Source: Heliopora coerulea
Lineage: Eukaryota > Cnidaria > Anthozoa > Scleralcyonacea > Helioporidae
Reading direction: 5' to 3'
Length of the DNA stretch: 64,000 bases
NCBI GenBank assembly: GCA_030142905.1
Contig: JASJOG010000012.1
Coordinates: 2,985,501 to 3,049,500 of the forward strand
Under the pieces are notes generated by a model. That model had not been told where the DNA came from, did not search any database, and saw nothing but the letters and a program-made list of their open reading frames with translations. Shown here one piece after another: positions 22,190-33,567 of this stretch (its first letter is position 1; each line of letters begins with the position of its first letter). A program made the translations under genes and the position numbers.

Positions 22190-23034
22190 ATCGCATATTT
22201 CCTCACAAAATAGCAATGTTGATTGACAAGTTGGCTTGAGAAACTTAAAACCGCTATTTGCTTGGCAGAAAATACTTCATCGTCAGTTCTTCACGGAGAA
22301 ATATTATTTTAGATATGCATTCGTATTTACTTGAAAAAAATCAAGGTGAAGCGTGTTAAAAATTTTGGGGGCCAACTTTCTGGGCCCGGGCCCAGGGGCA
22401 GGCACTCCCCCTACCCCAATCTCGACGCTAATGAGAGATAATTAACTTTTTAAGGTGGTGTGGTACTTTTGAAAATAAAATTTTTTAATTTGAGTTTTTC
22501 TCAACATATTTCTGGTACAACAGATAGGAAATATGTTACTGAGGCAAAATCAGCCACTTATGAGCATGTTGCTTCCATTGTAACCGAGATACTACCCCCT
22601 ATGGTGAAATATAGGACACTTATGCCAGAAATTATAGGGACTAAAGTAAAGACTAGACAAATACTAAGTTTAATAGAGCTTCAATACATGTACCCATGAC
22701 ATGAAGCTAAAAAAAGAAGTGATTAGAAGCTTTAAGTCATGAAATTTTAATTTATTTGTAACTGCTTCAAAATACAGTTAGATACAACAGATATAGTGGT
22801 CGTGTTTTTCAAAAACTATTTCTTATATGGGTGATTGTTGATGTTCACATCATAGACCTATTTCTTGTCGACAAATGCTGAAAATTTGACACCAATTGGA
22901 CAAATATTAAATGCAGGAGAGTTTTTGGCACCGAGCAAAAGAGCAAACTGAGAAAATTGAGTTTAAAGTTTTCAATCAAATTTTTAAGAGGATCAACGAT
23001 ACATTACAGACCAAATAAAGTCAAAAAGCTGTTA

Positions 23035-23440
23035 AAATGATCCTGTTGAATAGGTTTTCCCTTTTCTCTCCTGGTTATTGTCTTCTTGCCTCTTCCTTTT
23101 CCCTCCAAGGAATTTCCTGCTTGTTTTTACAACATCTGATGGTTTGTAGTTCGCTCTCCTTACACGAAGGGAATCTGTTTGTTGAAGTCCAGCAAGACAA
23201 AATGCTACTGGATTCATTCCCAGCCCTCCCACCAATGTTAAAGTGGGCCACAGCATCATACACTCCTAGCTTAAAAACATTGGCTCAGACAAACTCCGAC
23301 AAACGCCCGCTTGTCAGTGGAAGCACAATGAAAGAGAGAAGCAAGGATATTGCTTTTCATTTCAGCAAGGTTTCCAGTGCTGCTTCTTATTGCAATTACA
23401 TAATAATTTTGAAAATGTTTCCGTGCTTGTCTCATGCATT
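23035..23440 (-). pseudogene. MULE-like transposase C-terminal fragment
   Basis: Minus-strand translation shows YYVIAIRSSTGNLAEMK, then HCASTD, then YDAVAHFNIGG, then GMNPVAFCLAGLQQTD, and ends KTYSTGSF. These resemble blocks of the mutator-like transposases common in cnidarians and fishes. They are in different frames, and the segment that normally separates HCASTD from the YDAVAHFN block is missing. The plus-strand ORF at 23037-23558 is its shadow. Confidence 0.55.
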
Positions 23441-23666
23441 AATGGAGCTGCTTTTCATTTTTCAAAATTACTCATCCAACTCTACTTTCAATTTGCTCCG
23501 ACATCTCAGTCAATTTCGGAACAGACCGATTTCTTCGCCTTTGTCCCGCCCTTTATAATCATGTAAACAAACGCACTGATTCGCTTATTGTGGAGGTGTG
23601 CACGATAGCATGCAGTGATCACGCATAACACGCCCTTGTGTACGTGGATGGCATAGCCTGATCACG

Positions 23667-25849
23667 CTATAGCCCACTGATCTCTAAATAAGATTGGATA
23701 GAGCAACTGGGCTCAAAACGTGAAGCCGGAATTCAAGGAGCGGCGGCCATATTGGAAGGACCAAACCAGGCTCCAAACAATATGGCGTAAATAGGAGTTG
23801 TAGCGGTTAAACGGCATTTTTCGCCAATTTCGGGGAGGTTGAGATGACTTGACAACGAAATTAAGGTTCTTAATCTTAGTTTAAGTAATAAATAAGTATT
23901 CTGAATTGTTTTTTTGTTTCGCAAATGCTTTATTTTGCGAAATGCACCCGTCTGTATACTTGCTTCAAAATTTGATAAATGTCTATCGAGTCTGTGAGAA
24001 ACTCTTGTGAATTTGTTTCTCTCTTTGTTTTTTAAGTAACCCTTATTATTTGCCAATTTTCTGTGATGTGTTTTGCCTAAGTCCTGATTCATTTGTTGCT
24101 GATAAAACCCCAGGATGTATTAAACTGCAAATTTCCCGCTCATGCTGTACATGTGTTTGAACACTTGAATCGAAATATGTGGAAATCGAACTTGGCCGTT
24201 TATTTGTAGAGTTATAACCTGAAACCTCATAGTAAGGTTTTCGTGGTCGTATTTCAGTGAGATATTCTCGTGTATGACTTGACCTCATTGTCTTAAAGTT
24301 AATATTGATTTGGATCCCAGACTTTACTTCTAGTTCCAGGTCAGCGACACATTGATAAACACCTTTCTTTAACAATCTTCGCCTTTGTACCTCAATAGTT
24401 TGAACATCTCACTATTGCTCAGGTGACAGATTGATTGACACATGTAACCTTTGCTTGACCAGCTTAGTTGCTGTTGCTTACTGGTTAGAGATTCCCACTA
24501 ATAACCATGATGATGGGGTTCATTTGGCTCAAGAAGTCATTAGCTTTCCTGTTACTTAAGCTTTCCAGTTTTTGCACATGGTATGTTTGCATGTCTGTCT
24601 TTCTGGGTATATATTTAGTTTTTCACCACAATTGACTCTACTGGTCTTCCATGGATAGGTGAACACTTACACAAATGAATGCAGTGGCTGGGTAGGTTAT
24701 CCAATATTATTATAGATTAGGTTTTGGTTCTTACTGTTGCTAGAAGACAAATTTAACTTTTTCTGATTTTGTATGATAAAGGTTGGCTTTTGTTTCCTTC
24801 TCAAGATAACAATAACGAATTTTGCTGTAGCACTTTGCTATGCACTTGACAAGGGCATAAATGGGACTTTAATCAACAGGAGAATCTACCATACAGCAGA
24901 CTGAGCTCTGTGAACACTTTAAAGAAAAAACCTAACTAATTTTCGTTTGACTTAGACCCAAAAGTTCTCCCTCAACTCCAACTCACAAAGCAGCTTCAAA
25001 CAACATATTTCACATTGATTCGCACGAATGATTTGATTACTGTACAAGTACAACAATATTGATCAAGCTGTAACTAGAAGCCATATCAAAAACGTGAAAA
25101 ACATATTAAAAAACTTCATACTAAATCACAACAAACGGCTGTGAACTCAAGTTTACTACATGCACTAGTGCAAACAAAATGCATCTATTGAACCTTTATA
25201 GGAGTACAGAACTCATCTTCTCTGATCAGCAACATGTAGTAGTAAATTGGGTTTGCATGGTTCATTCAGTAATTGATCCTGGCAAGAAAGTTAGTCAAAG
25301 TTTATTTTCGTCAAAAGCTCATCGCCATTGATAGTGAAGAAATTGTTGAATTTGCTTGACAATTACAGTAATTTGAAACCTCGAATACATACACTTGGTA
25401 AACCCGAGATCCGAAAAACAATGACAAGACGAATACAGAAACGGTAATATCTCCTGGTAAGTCACTGCCAAACTGCTAAAGCTACACAATGTTATCGACC
25501 ACATTTTTCTTACTTTAGTCACATTTCTTCAGAGGTGGTCGCCACTGGTCTTCGCTTGGGTAAAAATCATCGAATTTCTGCTGATTTTCAGTTACTCTGG
25601 CCACGTTTAAAGTTCTCCACCATCGAAAGATACAATTTATTGCTAAAAATCTAATGGTTAACTGGTTTTCGTTGAAATCACAACCATTAAGAGCAAAAAT
25701 CATAATTCAGTAATAGCCCTATAACTACAAGTGGGTCCTTCCAATATGGCCGCCGTGAGATTTTCAGCTTCAATTCGGGCTTCAATTTTCAGTGAGCGAG
25801 AGAATGGAGTTGCTCCATCCAGTCTTATTTCCAGATCAGTGCTATAGCC
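23667..25849. mobile_element. Nested DNA transposon with 8-bp TSD CTATAGCC
   Basis: Direct repeats CTATAGCC at 23667-23674 and 25842-25849 flank a 2167-bp element (23675-25841) with ~90-110-bp imperfect terminal inverted repeats. Both ends start CACTGATCT, then AAATAAGA, GGAT and GAGCAACT, and the repeats finish with GGCGGCCATATTGGAAGGAC. An 8-bp duplication suggests a hAT- or P-like element. The interior encodes minus-strand frames of 109 and 119 codons (24046-24375, 23733-24092) that I do not recognise; probably non-autonomous. Confidence 0.8.
24046..24375 (-). CDS. Hypothetical ORF inside nested transposon
   Basis: A 109-codon frame (reads VYQCVADLELEVKSG, then SSHTREYLTEIRPRKPYYE) is the longest in the nested element. 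Its composition looks coding, but no family is recognised. It may be a fragment of the element's own transposase. Its downstream end overlaps another short frame in a different phase, suggesting a frameshift near 24070. Confidence 0.25.
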   Translation of the reverse strand: MLKKGVYQCVADLELEVKSGIQININFKTMRSSHTREYLTEIRPRKPYYEVSGYNSTNKRPSSISTYFDSSVQTHVQHEREICSLIHPGVLSATNESGLRQNTSQKIGK

Positions 25850-26629
25850 ATGTTATACCTCTATTGCATTATGTGTAATTCTGTATATCTTCAACAGCAC
25901 CCACCTTTCCCCTTTCATATAATATATCAAGTCTAATTCGGGCTCGAAACCACAAAGCCAAACATATCCTAGACGAGAGACCTACGTACATATCTAAAAG
26001 ATATGCTACTGTAATTTTTTCAAAAATTTTTTTCACACATCTACAGCCCTAAACCTATTACGACTCTCAGTCGCGCCTCTGCCGAGAACGCCCACGTCGG
26101 GAGCAAATTCTCGACGAATAAAGGTACCTCTCGATTCTTTGAAAGGCTTCTGGCCAATCGGCCATCCTCGGACTTTACATGATGTCCCTTAGGCCAGCTG
26201 CAACTGTTATGCAAGAGCCGAATTTCATGCTCAACGAACCAACCACAAATGCTGCGACTGACTGCCATTACCAACGTCTCTCGGAAAGAAAACGATCCAA
26301 TGCGCGAAAAAATCACAGCCTACCGCTGGTCGCCTCACGTTAATACACAGTAAAATGGATTTAAATCTTACAATAAGGAGCGAGGGGTGGTTAAGAATCA
26401 TTGCAGAAACAGTCCAGTGATAACAATTGGACCATAACAATTCGTTGCTATGGCAGTTGCTAAGGGACAATTTAAAGGATGGGCAATTTCTTTTCAATAT
26501 TTAATCCTTTTGCGTGGTCGAAATCAAGAAAATAGCAACGAGGAATGAAAAAGTAATGTTTAATAATGTTAAATTTTATAATTCCAAAAAATCGACTTTT
26601 TGAAAAGTTAAGAGACCATACCACCTTAA

Positions 26630-27202
26630 CTCCTGAATTTCATTCCTTTTGTTCTTTGTTCTCTCTCCGTTTTTCCTTTGTTCACCCACTCGTTCTTTTG
26701 TTTTTGCCGGGTCATTTTGACCCCCATTCCTAGTTAAAGAGTTAAGATGGGTAACTGGCTTAATCTAGGGTACCCTTTAGCTTTTAGAAATATTATAAGC
26801 ATTACAGAAACTTTTGTGACTTTGTTTCGGTAAAACCCGAGAAGACTTAGAAGGCGTTAGAAATATTACGAAAGATTTGAAGATTATAATAAAAATTAAA
26901 TAAAAGTATAAGTTATTGGCCCAGATAACCAAATGCAGAATTTGCTTAAGAAGTATTATCGACAAAGGAAAATAGCAGTTGGGTCTCTTTAACTGGAAAA
27001 AATCAATTCGGAGAAATGCCGCTTTCGACACGCGCATGCTCAATGGTAGCGCTAATGAAATCGGATCCGCATGTCAAAACTAATATCACATTATGCTTAT
27101 CATGTAACGCCGTTAAAAGAGCTCATTAATCTTCGGGTTCGCTCTTATCGAACAACTGGTTAACAACTGCAGGTAATACCGTATGAAGGCTTAAATGCAG
27201 CA
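26630..27202. other. 5' flank of plus-strand GPCR; no gene seen
   Basis: AT-rich. A short minus ORF at 26777-27043 is not supported. The stretch just before 27203 resembles the region before 45492 (GCATGTCAAAACT..ATCA..TTATG), consistent with shared 5' flanks of the plus-strand GPCRs. Confidence 0.4.
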
Positions 27203-28162
27203 ATGACCAACAAAACACAAGAAACTCTAGTTCTTTCGACTGATTATCTTTTAGCCGTAACTTTTTCAATCATTCAGCTGCTTGGAGTTTCAGGAAACGC
27301 TCTGGTTATTTGCTCCATTTACTGAACAAGAAATCTTCTCAACAGCAACTACTACTTCCTCGTTCTCCATCTGGCCATCTGTGACATAGTTTGTCTATTA
27401 TTTTATCTAAGAACAGCATCTGAAGTTTGGTCACCAAACTCGTCTTTCATTCGCTCCATTGCTTTGTGTAAAATATGGTCCCCATCGGCAACGCTGTTTT
27501 TTATGGCCGGAATACATTTAATGGTTCTTATTTCAGTTCTTCGTCACCGCGCGGTTGTGTGTCCCTTAAAACCTGCTGTAAGTCGATGGAAAATGAGAAT
27601 CATTGATGTCCTGGTGCACATCTTCGCGTTAATTTGCTTGATTCCATACGTCTTAGTGCTAAGATTTACCGACAGATGTTTTGAGAAATGGTCAAATCTG
27701 TCACTAAATCTCTCTTATACGTTGTTCTTATCTGCCGTTCAGTATTTTATCCCATTAGCAATCTTATCAATGCTGTATTTCAAGATATGCCACACCCTCA
27801 CAAAACAGAATAAACTGATTAACACCATGGTTTCAACGAGGGCAGTGGCCATGAAAGTGTGTGATGAAGATCAAACATATTCTCAAAGAATAAAATATCA
27901 TCGAAACATACGAACTTTTATCACCAGCGGCGCTATCGTCGTTTGTTACGGAGTAAAAGCGTTTCCATCACAGATATATTCGGTTCTATTTGCAACTGGC
28001 GTAACGAAGGAAAACGACAGTCTTGAGTTGTGGTTGTCAGTTGTAAGCTGGCGAGGAACGTCTGCTGCAAATCCTTTCACGTATGGGATAACTGATAAAA
28101 CTTTACTTTCAGCGTATAAACGCAGTTGGAAAAGACTAAAAGCAACATTTAGATTAGGTTGA
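27203..28162 (+). pseudogene. Class A GPCR, plus-strand subfamily, one premature TGA
   Basis: A complete 320-codon receptor frame from ATG 27203-27205 to TGA at 28160-28162, interrupted only by a TGA at codon 41 (27323-27325) in the first intracellular loop. Seen: GVSGN in TM1 (N32), LAICD in TM2, LCKIW Cys at the start of TM3, VLRHRAVVCPL instead of DRY, VKAFP in TM6 without Trp, and NPFTY in TM7. No other lesion is visible, so inactivation is recent, or the stop is polymorphic, read through, or a sequencing error. Similar to the receptors at 32.0 and 45.5 kb and more distantly to G1-G3. Confidence 0.88.
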
Positions 28163-29244
28163 TAAAACAAATTTTTTTTCAATAATTTTGGTATAACTTC
28201 GAAGTGTTTATACCTAAATAATTACTACCTGATGCATGTTATTTTACGACGTTCTTATGGGATTTTCAAAAAGAGGAAAGTGTTGTTGATTCTTGTAGTT
28301 AAAAGTATCCATTTCAAATTATAATAGGATAGCAAAACGTTGGGTATAGTTCGATGAGTGTCAAATACTTTACTATGAAGGCAAAAAGAAATGTTTGCGC
28401 AAGAAAGTGGGCTAGAGGATCGTGACAAATATCACGGTTCACGACGGTAAATCATGGATGTAGAGAAAGTCTATGAAGGCAAATCAAGTATCTGGGTTGT
28501 GAACATTTTAGAAACAATACAGTTTCGTCTGATCATGCGTTGTTTTGAATGACTTGTTATGAAGCGGCGAGAAAACCAGAACAGGAAAAAACGACAAGCC
28601 TCAACCCCGTCTGTGTCTGGAATGGCGAGAGTTCGCAACAGCAAGGCGCGATAAACGATTCATGATTTAGCAATGTAAAATGTGTATTACTATGTTTGTC
28701 CTCAAAGTGCAATAACGTCTTTGGTGTAATAATTCCGTTACAGTTTGTATACTATAACCCAATTAATTACAGACAGCCGCTAAATAATCTTTAACAATAC
28801 AAGACGAATGTAAATCATTTCTGTAAGTCACTGATGGAGGAGCAAGTTGCCTACCTTAAATTTTCAGGTACACCGTCTGCATCATTGAAGCGAGGATGAT
28901 GCCTAACAAGACGTGATACGAGGCAAATATTCTCAGCTTCAGGCTTCACCGGAGTGTCTTTTTTCGACAAGCACGTGTAGTAGAATGTTTGCTTCTTAGT
29001 TATTCTTAAACTGCCTCGTCAGGGTGGGAGTTCGTAGGCTTTTTCAATCACGAGGAAACACAATATACGCCAACAACAGTCGAATTCTTTTGGACAAGAA
29101 ACTAAAACATTTTCTTCCATTGAAGGTAATTAACATGGGAAAGCTGTAATTTATGCACGAGGTCCTACCTCACAGAACACGATTAAGGTTCGCAGTTTAG
29201 CAGCCTGTAATTTCCACTTTTCGAAATTTCGGGCTGCAAGCAGG
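28163..29244. other. 3' flank of GPCR; no gene seen
   Basis: The first ~300 bp resemble 32790-33100 and 46426-46780 (GAAGTGTTTAT, ATGTTTGCGCAAGAAAG), i.e. the common 3' flank of the plus-strand receptors. The remainder has no recognised content. Confidence 0.5.
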
Positions 29245-29470
29245 CTAGATCGTTGATTTCTTCAAGAAAGTCTTACAAGACATGCTAACCACAATGATGA
29301 ATTTTTTCATGTCAAAATACTGGCGATAGTTTATCATGTGGAGCCACAACCGCTGATGACACGGTTGACTTACGTGACTTATCGCCAATTGATCGAGCAG
29401 CTGGTCTGCGGAAAAATTAACTGTCGCCAAAAGCTAAAGTAAACACAGCAGTGATGTACATCAGTCAAGA
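29245..29470 (-). pseudogene. Short ORF repeat family, member 2
   Basis: Minus-strand reading gives ISHVSQPCHQRLWLH and INYRQYFDMKK, aligned with the family at 17369-17793 and 33568-33950. The hydrophobic N-terminus is lost. Family not recognised. Confidence 0.35.
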
Positions 29471-29514
29471 AACTGTGACTTCTGATCTGTATAAATAAAG
29501 CCGCCGTTGACACT

Positions 29515-30190
29515 ATCGGTCTAGGCCTGACCTGGGCAAGGCCAACGTAAAAGTGGAACCATTCACGCTATACTTTTAGGCCAAACGGAACAGACTTACT
29601 TTAGCCTAGAAGGGTCAGCTGTTAGATAAACAACAGAATCGAAACAAGCTTTGACTATTGCAGACTCGCCAATTTCCCTTTGGTTTTAGCTATTGCTGTT
29701 GTAAACACGAAAAGATGTTTCGCCGCCAGAGGTTTCTTCTCGCGTGATTGAAAGTCGACAACGCAAGATTCTTTTAAATACATTCACGTCATAGCATAAG
29801 CTGAAGTTTGGTCTCATTGTTTGTCAAAGAATTGGCCCTTGATGTCGACAAAACCTAAATGTAAAGCATGCTGTGGTTCAATGAACTCACAGAACGCAGT
29901 AAATTTCCCTCAACTAGTTATATTACATTTAAAAAATCGTGTTAACTTTTTAACCGTTGCGCCTCTTGTCATGTTAATTTGAGCGGGGCCAGGTAAAACC
30001 CGTTCACACTAAAACAAAATTGAGGCCTTGGTAAGGCCCATGTCAGGCCTAGTCTAGCTACTTTTGCTGGCCTGCTTTTGATGGCCTAAGTCAGGCCCAG
30101 GTCAGGCTCAGGTCAGGCCTAGGTAAGGTAAAACCCGTTCACGCTATCAGGCCAGGTTAGACCACAGGTCAGGGTTAGGCCAGGTATAGG
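29515..30190. repeat. GC-rich repeat island with AGGCC motifs
   Basis: Two blocks (29515-29590 and 29990-30190) rich in AGGCCTAG, CAGGCC and CCAGGT, many in inverted relation, each next to a copy of a CCGTTCAC or CATTCACGCTAT motif. This looks like the ends of a foldback or MITE-type element around an AT-rich centre. Terminal coordinates are uncertain. Confidence 0.4.
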
Positions 30191-31669
30191 ACGCCAGTTG
30201 GAATGCGGCTTAAAAGACTCCATGTATTTTTATAATACATGGAGCCAGTAACTGATTCTCAACATCTTCGTACTGTGTTCAGGGGCGGAGCCAGAAATCC
30301 TGCAATAAAGTGACCGGAAAGAGTGTCCTGACAATCAGGTTTTAATATACAGGGAAAAAAAATCTTCTGCAGCAGTTTTTTTCAATGTTTAAAAAATGAG
30401 CAGGAGTGCTTTACCGAATTTAAAACAGGAGGCGTGGCCGAGTGTTTTAGATGAGGTAAAGCAGGTACTCCAAGATTTTTGAACGGCTTGAAAAGTGAAC
30501 TCCTTAATACGCTAATTCGCAAAGAAAGTTGAAAATTAAACCTTCGTAAGCGGGGTCTTCATCGTTTGTGAAGATACGACACGGTTATGATTTCCCTTTG
30601 TATTTTCCTCATGAATTATCAATGAGTTTTTGAAGCTAAATTAAATATTTTCGTCACAGTGAGATGAATTTCTAATACAAATGTTGATATCAACCGTCAG
30701 AGCTGTACCCCGTTTCTGGGGCCGATCCAGGATTTTAGAAACGGGGAGCGTGAGGACGAGTGCCGAGGGCGAAAGAAATTTCTAGGGCGGTCCGGGAACA
30801 TACTCCCTTGGGAGATATTTGAGTTCTTCAGTATCTGAAGTGTTATTTCTACCATTTTGAGGGTAGTTTTAAACGAGATTTTAAGAAAATACCTAGTCAT
30901 AAAAAACACAATTCTTGTGGGAAAAATGAAGCACAAGTCAATATCTTCATAGTATATCTTTGAGCAAAATATTATTTTGGTTACAGACAGTAATTATCAA
31001 TGAAACCTTTATATTTTTCGCAATTCTCGTTGATCTGCCTTTGCCTGCCGGAAAGCATTCCCAGTTTCGATTGCAAAAAACGTGTTTTAGTAACTGAGGT
31101 TAGGTAACTATTTCCATCATCGTTATTAAAACTGTCTGCGTCAAGAGTATGTAAACTGGCACGCATGCGCAAAACGGGGGCGTACTCTCTTTACGGCTCC
31201 CCTCTAGATCCACGCCTGCGTTTTAAAGGTGCGAAATAATTACTCGGGCGATCTTTGGTAGCCAGAGTCCAGGATTCGGCTGCGTTTCTGTGACTGTTTT
31301 TCCAAAGTCACGAATTTGCAAAAATTGCGTAATATTTACCGTCCAGCTTTGCGAAGGGGAGTGAACATTTTAAATAGAAAATTTTGTTAATTGTTTAGAC
31401 GATTGGTTTTGATCGAGTTGTTGGTGCCATGTTTTTGAAGTGACCTGCATAGTTATAGCCTGCGATGTTATGTATTCGTTCATCTATCTAACCTTATGAA
31501 TATATGATCTCATATATTCATAAGGTCATCGATGTAAACCTGCACATAACAATTGAAAGCCACTTTTAGCTCGGTTGTCCGCCTATCATCTTTCCTGCGT
31601 CAGTGTTGTTGACGGACGACTTTATTTTCATACTGCCACATTACTTTCTCTCTTTCAGTGGCGTTACCA
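30191..31669. other. Intergenic stretch with MITE-like ends
   Basis: No gene is supported. GGGGCGGAGCCAG (about 30283) and ACGGGG..GATCCAG-type sequences near 30720 and 31200 resemble ends of common animal MITEs. A palindrome (CCATGTATT..AATACATGG) lies at about 30222-30242. Confidence 0.4.
31491..31526. repeat. Perfect 17-bp hairpin
   Basis: ACCTTATGAATATATGA is followed by a 2-base loop and its exact complement. No T-tract or partner copy in the window explains it. Confidence 0.85.
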
Positions 31670-32035
31670 GGCGATTTCATGGATTTTACCTTTTCGTTGT
31701 TTTATGAGCGCTCCTTAGATGTCATTCGGCAAAGGAACGATCTTACTGTGATTGGAATAAAATTATTGAAAAAAGAAATCCCGAATGTAAATGATATTTA
31801 GCTCTGAATTCAGCAACTCCTCAACGATTACACGTGTTAGTTACATAAATTTTAGAACCAAGCTGTATGGACTTACGCAAATTACCGCGAAAACGTAGAC
31901 GAGACAAGCAATAACTTCATGTTCCCATAGACTTACGTCACGTTTGACAGGATATGCAAGCACAGCACCAGCAGCGCGGGAAAAAAACGATTGCAATGAG
32001 GACCATAAAGTTTACTACAACAGTAAAAATCGCTG
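31670..32035 (-). pseudogene. G1-type GPCR fragment (TM3-TM5) joined head-to-head to a plus-strand GPCR
   Basis: Minus-strand reading aligns with G1 from TM3 (VVVNFMVLIAIV) through TM4 (VYVFAVICVSPYSLVLKFM) to TM5 and the third loop, with stops and frameshifts. It stops abruptly where the plus-strand receptor at 32041 begins, so it replaces that receptor's TM1-TM2. Confidence 0.75.
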
Positions 32036-32040
32036 CTGCC

Positions 32041-32789
32041 TAGACACGACATATCAAGCTTGGTTGCCAAATTCGCCTTTCTACCGCTCCTTGGCCATGT
32101 GTAAAATATGGCGCCCGTTGCCAACGTTGTTTTTTACGGCCGGAGTACATTTTATGGTTCTAATTTCAATTCTTCGTTACCGCGATGTTGTACATCCATT
32201 CAAACGTCCTGTAAGTAAACGCAGAATTAGAGTCATTGTTTGCTTGGTGTACGTCTTCGCGTTAATTTGCGTGACTCCATTCGTCTTGGTGTTAAGATTT
32301 ACTGAAACATGCTTCGAAAAGTGGTCAAACCCATCATTGAACTTCTCTTACACAATTTTCCTATCTGCTGTCCAGTATTTTATTCCAATAGCAACTTTAT
32401 CGATGCTGTATTTTAAGATATCCCATACTCTTATTCAGCAGAATAAAATAGTGACCTACATGGTTTCCGCAAGAGCAGCAGTCACGCAAGAGGGTAATGA
32501 AGACCAAACACATTGTCAAAGGAGAAAACATCGTCGAAACATTAGACCTTTTATCACAAGTGTTGTTGTCGTCGTTTGTTTCGGGGTAACAACGTTTCCA
32601 TCACAGATGTTGTGGCTTTTATACACGTGTGAAGTAACAGAAGAAAATGAGGAACTTCTAACGTGGTTATTAGTTGTTAACTGGCTAGGAACCTCCGCTG
32701 TGAACCCTTTCATATATGGAAAATTCGATAAAACTTTACATTCAGCGTATAAACGTACTTGGAATAAACTAAGAGCGACGTTTATGTGA
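32041..32789 (+). pseudogene. Class A GPCR, plus-strand subfamily, 5'-truncated
   Basis: Intact frame from just before TM3 to the end: MCKIWRPLP, ILRYRDVVHPF instead of DRY, ALICVTPFVLVL (TM4), FIPIATLSMLYF (TM5), VTTFPSQ in TM6 without Trp, and NPFIY in TM7, stop at 32787-32789. The TM1-TM2 coding present in the relatives at 27.2 and 45.5 kb is missing and replaced by antisense G1-like sequence. The open frame that runs back to 31944 through that antisense piece is accidental. A working 7TM receptor is not expected. Confidence 0.85.
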
Positions 32790-33567
32790 CATTTAAAATA
32801 AAATTTGGTATAATAATTTTGACAGGATGTTTTAGAAGTGTTTATGCCTGAAGTGTTGCTGCCTGATGCACAAGATTTTAAGAATTTCTTACAATATTTT
32901 CTAAAAGAGGAAAACTTACTTGATTCTTGAAAGTATCCCACGGTAGTTGTAGCAGGATAATAGAAAAGAATTGGATATACAGTAGTTCAAATGAACGTCA
33001 AATACATTGCGACCAGAGAAAAAAGAAATATTTACGCAAGAATGTTGTGTAGAAGATAGAGATAAATGGTATGATTCAGAACAGTAAATCATGGATATTG
33101 GGAATATCCATCAGTGTAAATCCAGTATGTATGTTGTAAACGTCAGTAGAAAGAATGCGGTTTTATCATGCGTTGTTTTGACTGACTTGTACGTTTAATC
33201 ATGCTTAATTTTGGCTTACTTTAGAGAAAAATTATTTCCGTGTTTCTATCGGTTTGACTTTAAATTGACCTTTCCATATCACAAAAATAGACATTCGCAA
33301 TGAAGACTCCATAAAATATTCCTTTGGGAGTGCGAAAATTAGGCTCACTAGCTTCATCTTCGTGTTTGTAATTCAAAACAAAATGAGTAGTGCTACACTT
33401 CATTATCTAAACTGACGGTGTGAGTTAATAGACAATGCTACTATTTAGTAATATTGCTATCAACTGATCGAAAATAAAATTAACTGAGCCACTCAAATTC
33501 TTTTTTCTTAGATACTGATCAATTAAATTGAAGACATTTACACTAAAAAGAGGTAACTTATATTAAA
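32790..33567. other. 3' flank shared with the 45-kb GPCR
   Basis: Aligned with 46426-46936 up to AAGACTCCAT (33302-33311), where the other copy carries a Penelope fragment. From about 33510 it matches the 17.28-kb block. No gene. Confidence 0.6.

Larger units (their letters stand above)
22450..26629. mobile_element. TTAA-flanked DNA transposon (~4.2 kb), decayed
   Basis: The ends are TTAA|GGTGGTGTGGTAC at 22450-22453 onward and its inverted form GACCATACCACC|TTAA ending at 26629. TTAA target duplications with short GGTGGT-type ends fit piggyBac or Kolobok-like elements. The interior holds a MULE-like transposase fragment and a second complete element (23667-25849). No intact transposase remains, so the superfamily is not settled. 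Confidence 0.7.

Noticed and set aside
23037..23558. 173-codon plus-strand ORF
   Set aside because: The opposite strand shows MULE-like transposase blocks; the plus reading has no motif.
31944..32040. N-terminal 32 codons of the 281-codon frame at the 32-kb GPCR
   Set aside because: This part is antisense G1-type receptor sequence read by chance; the relatives have different N-termini.
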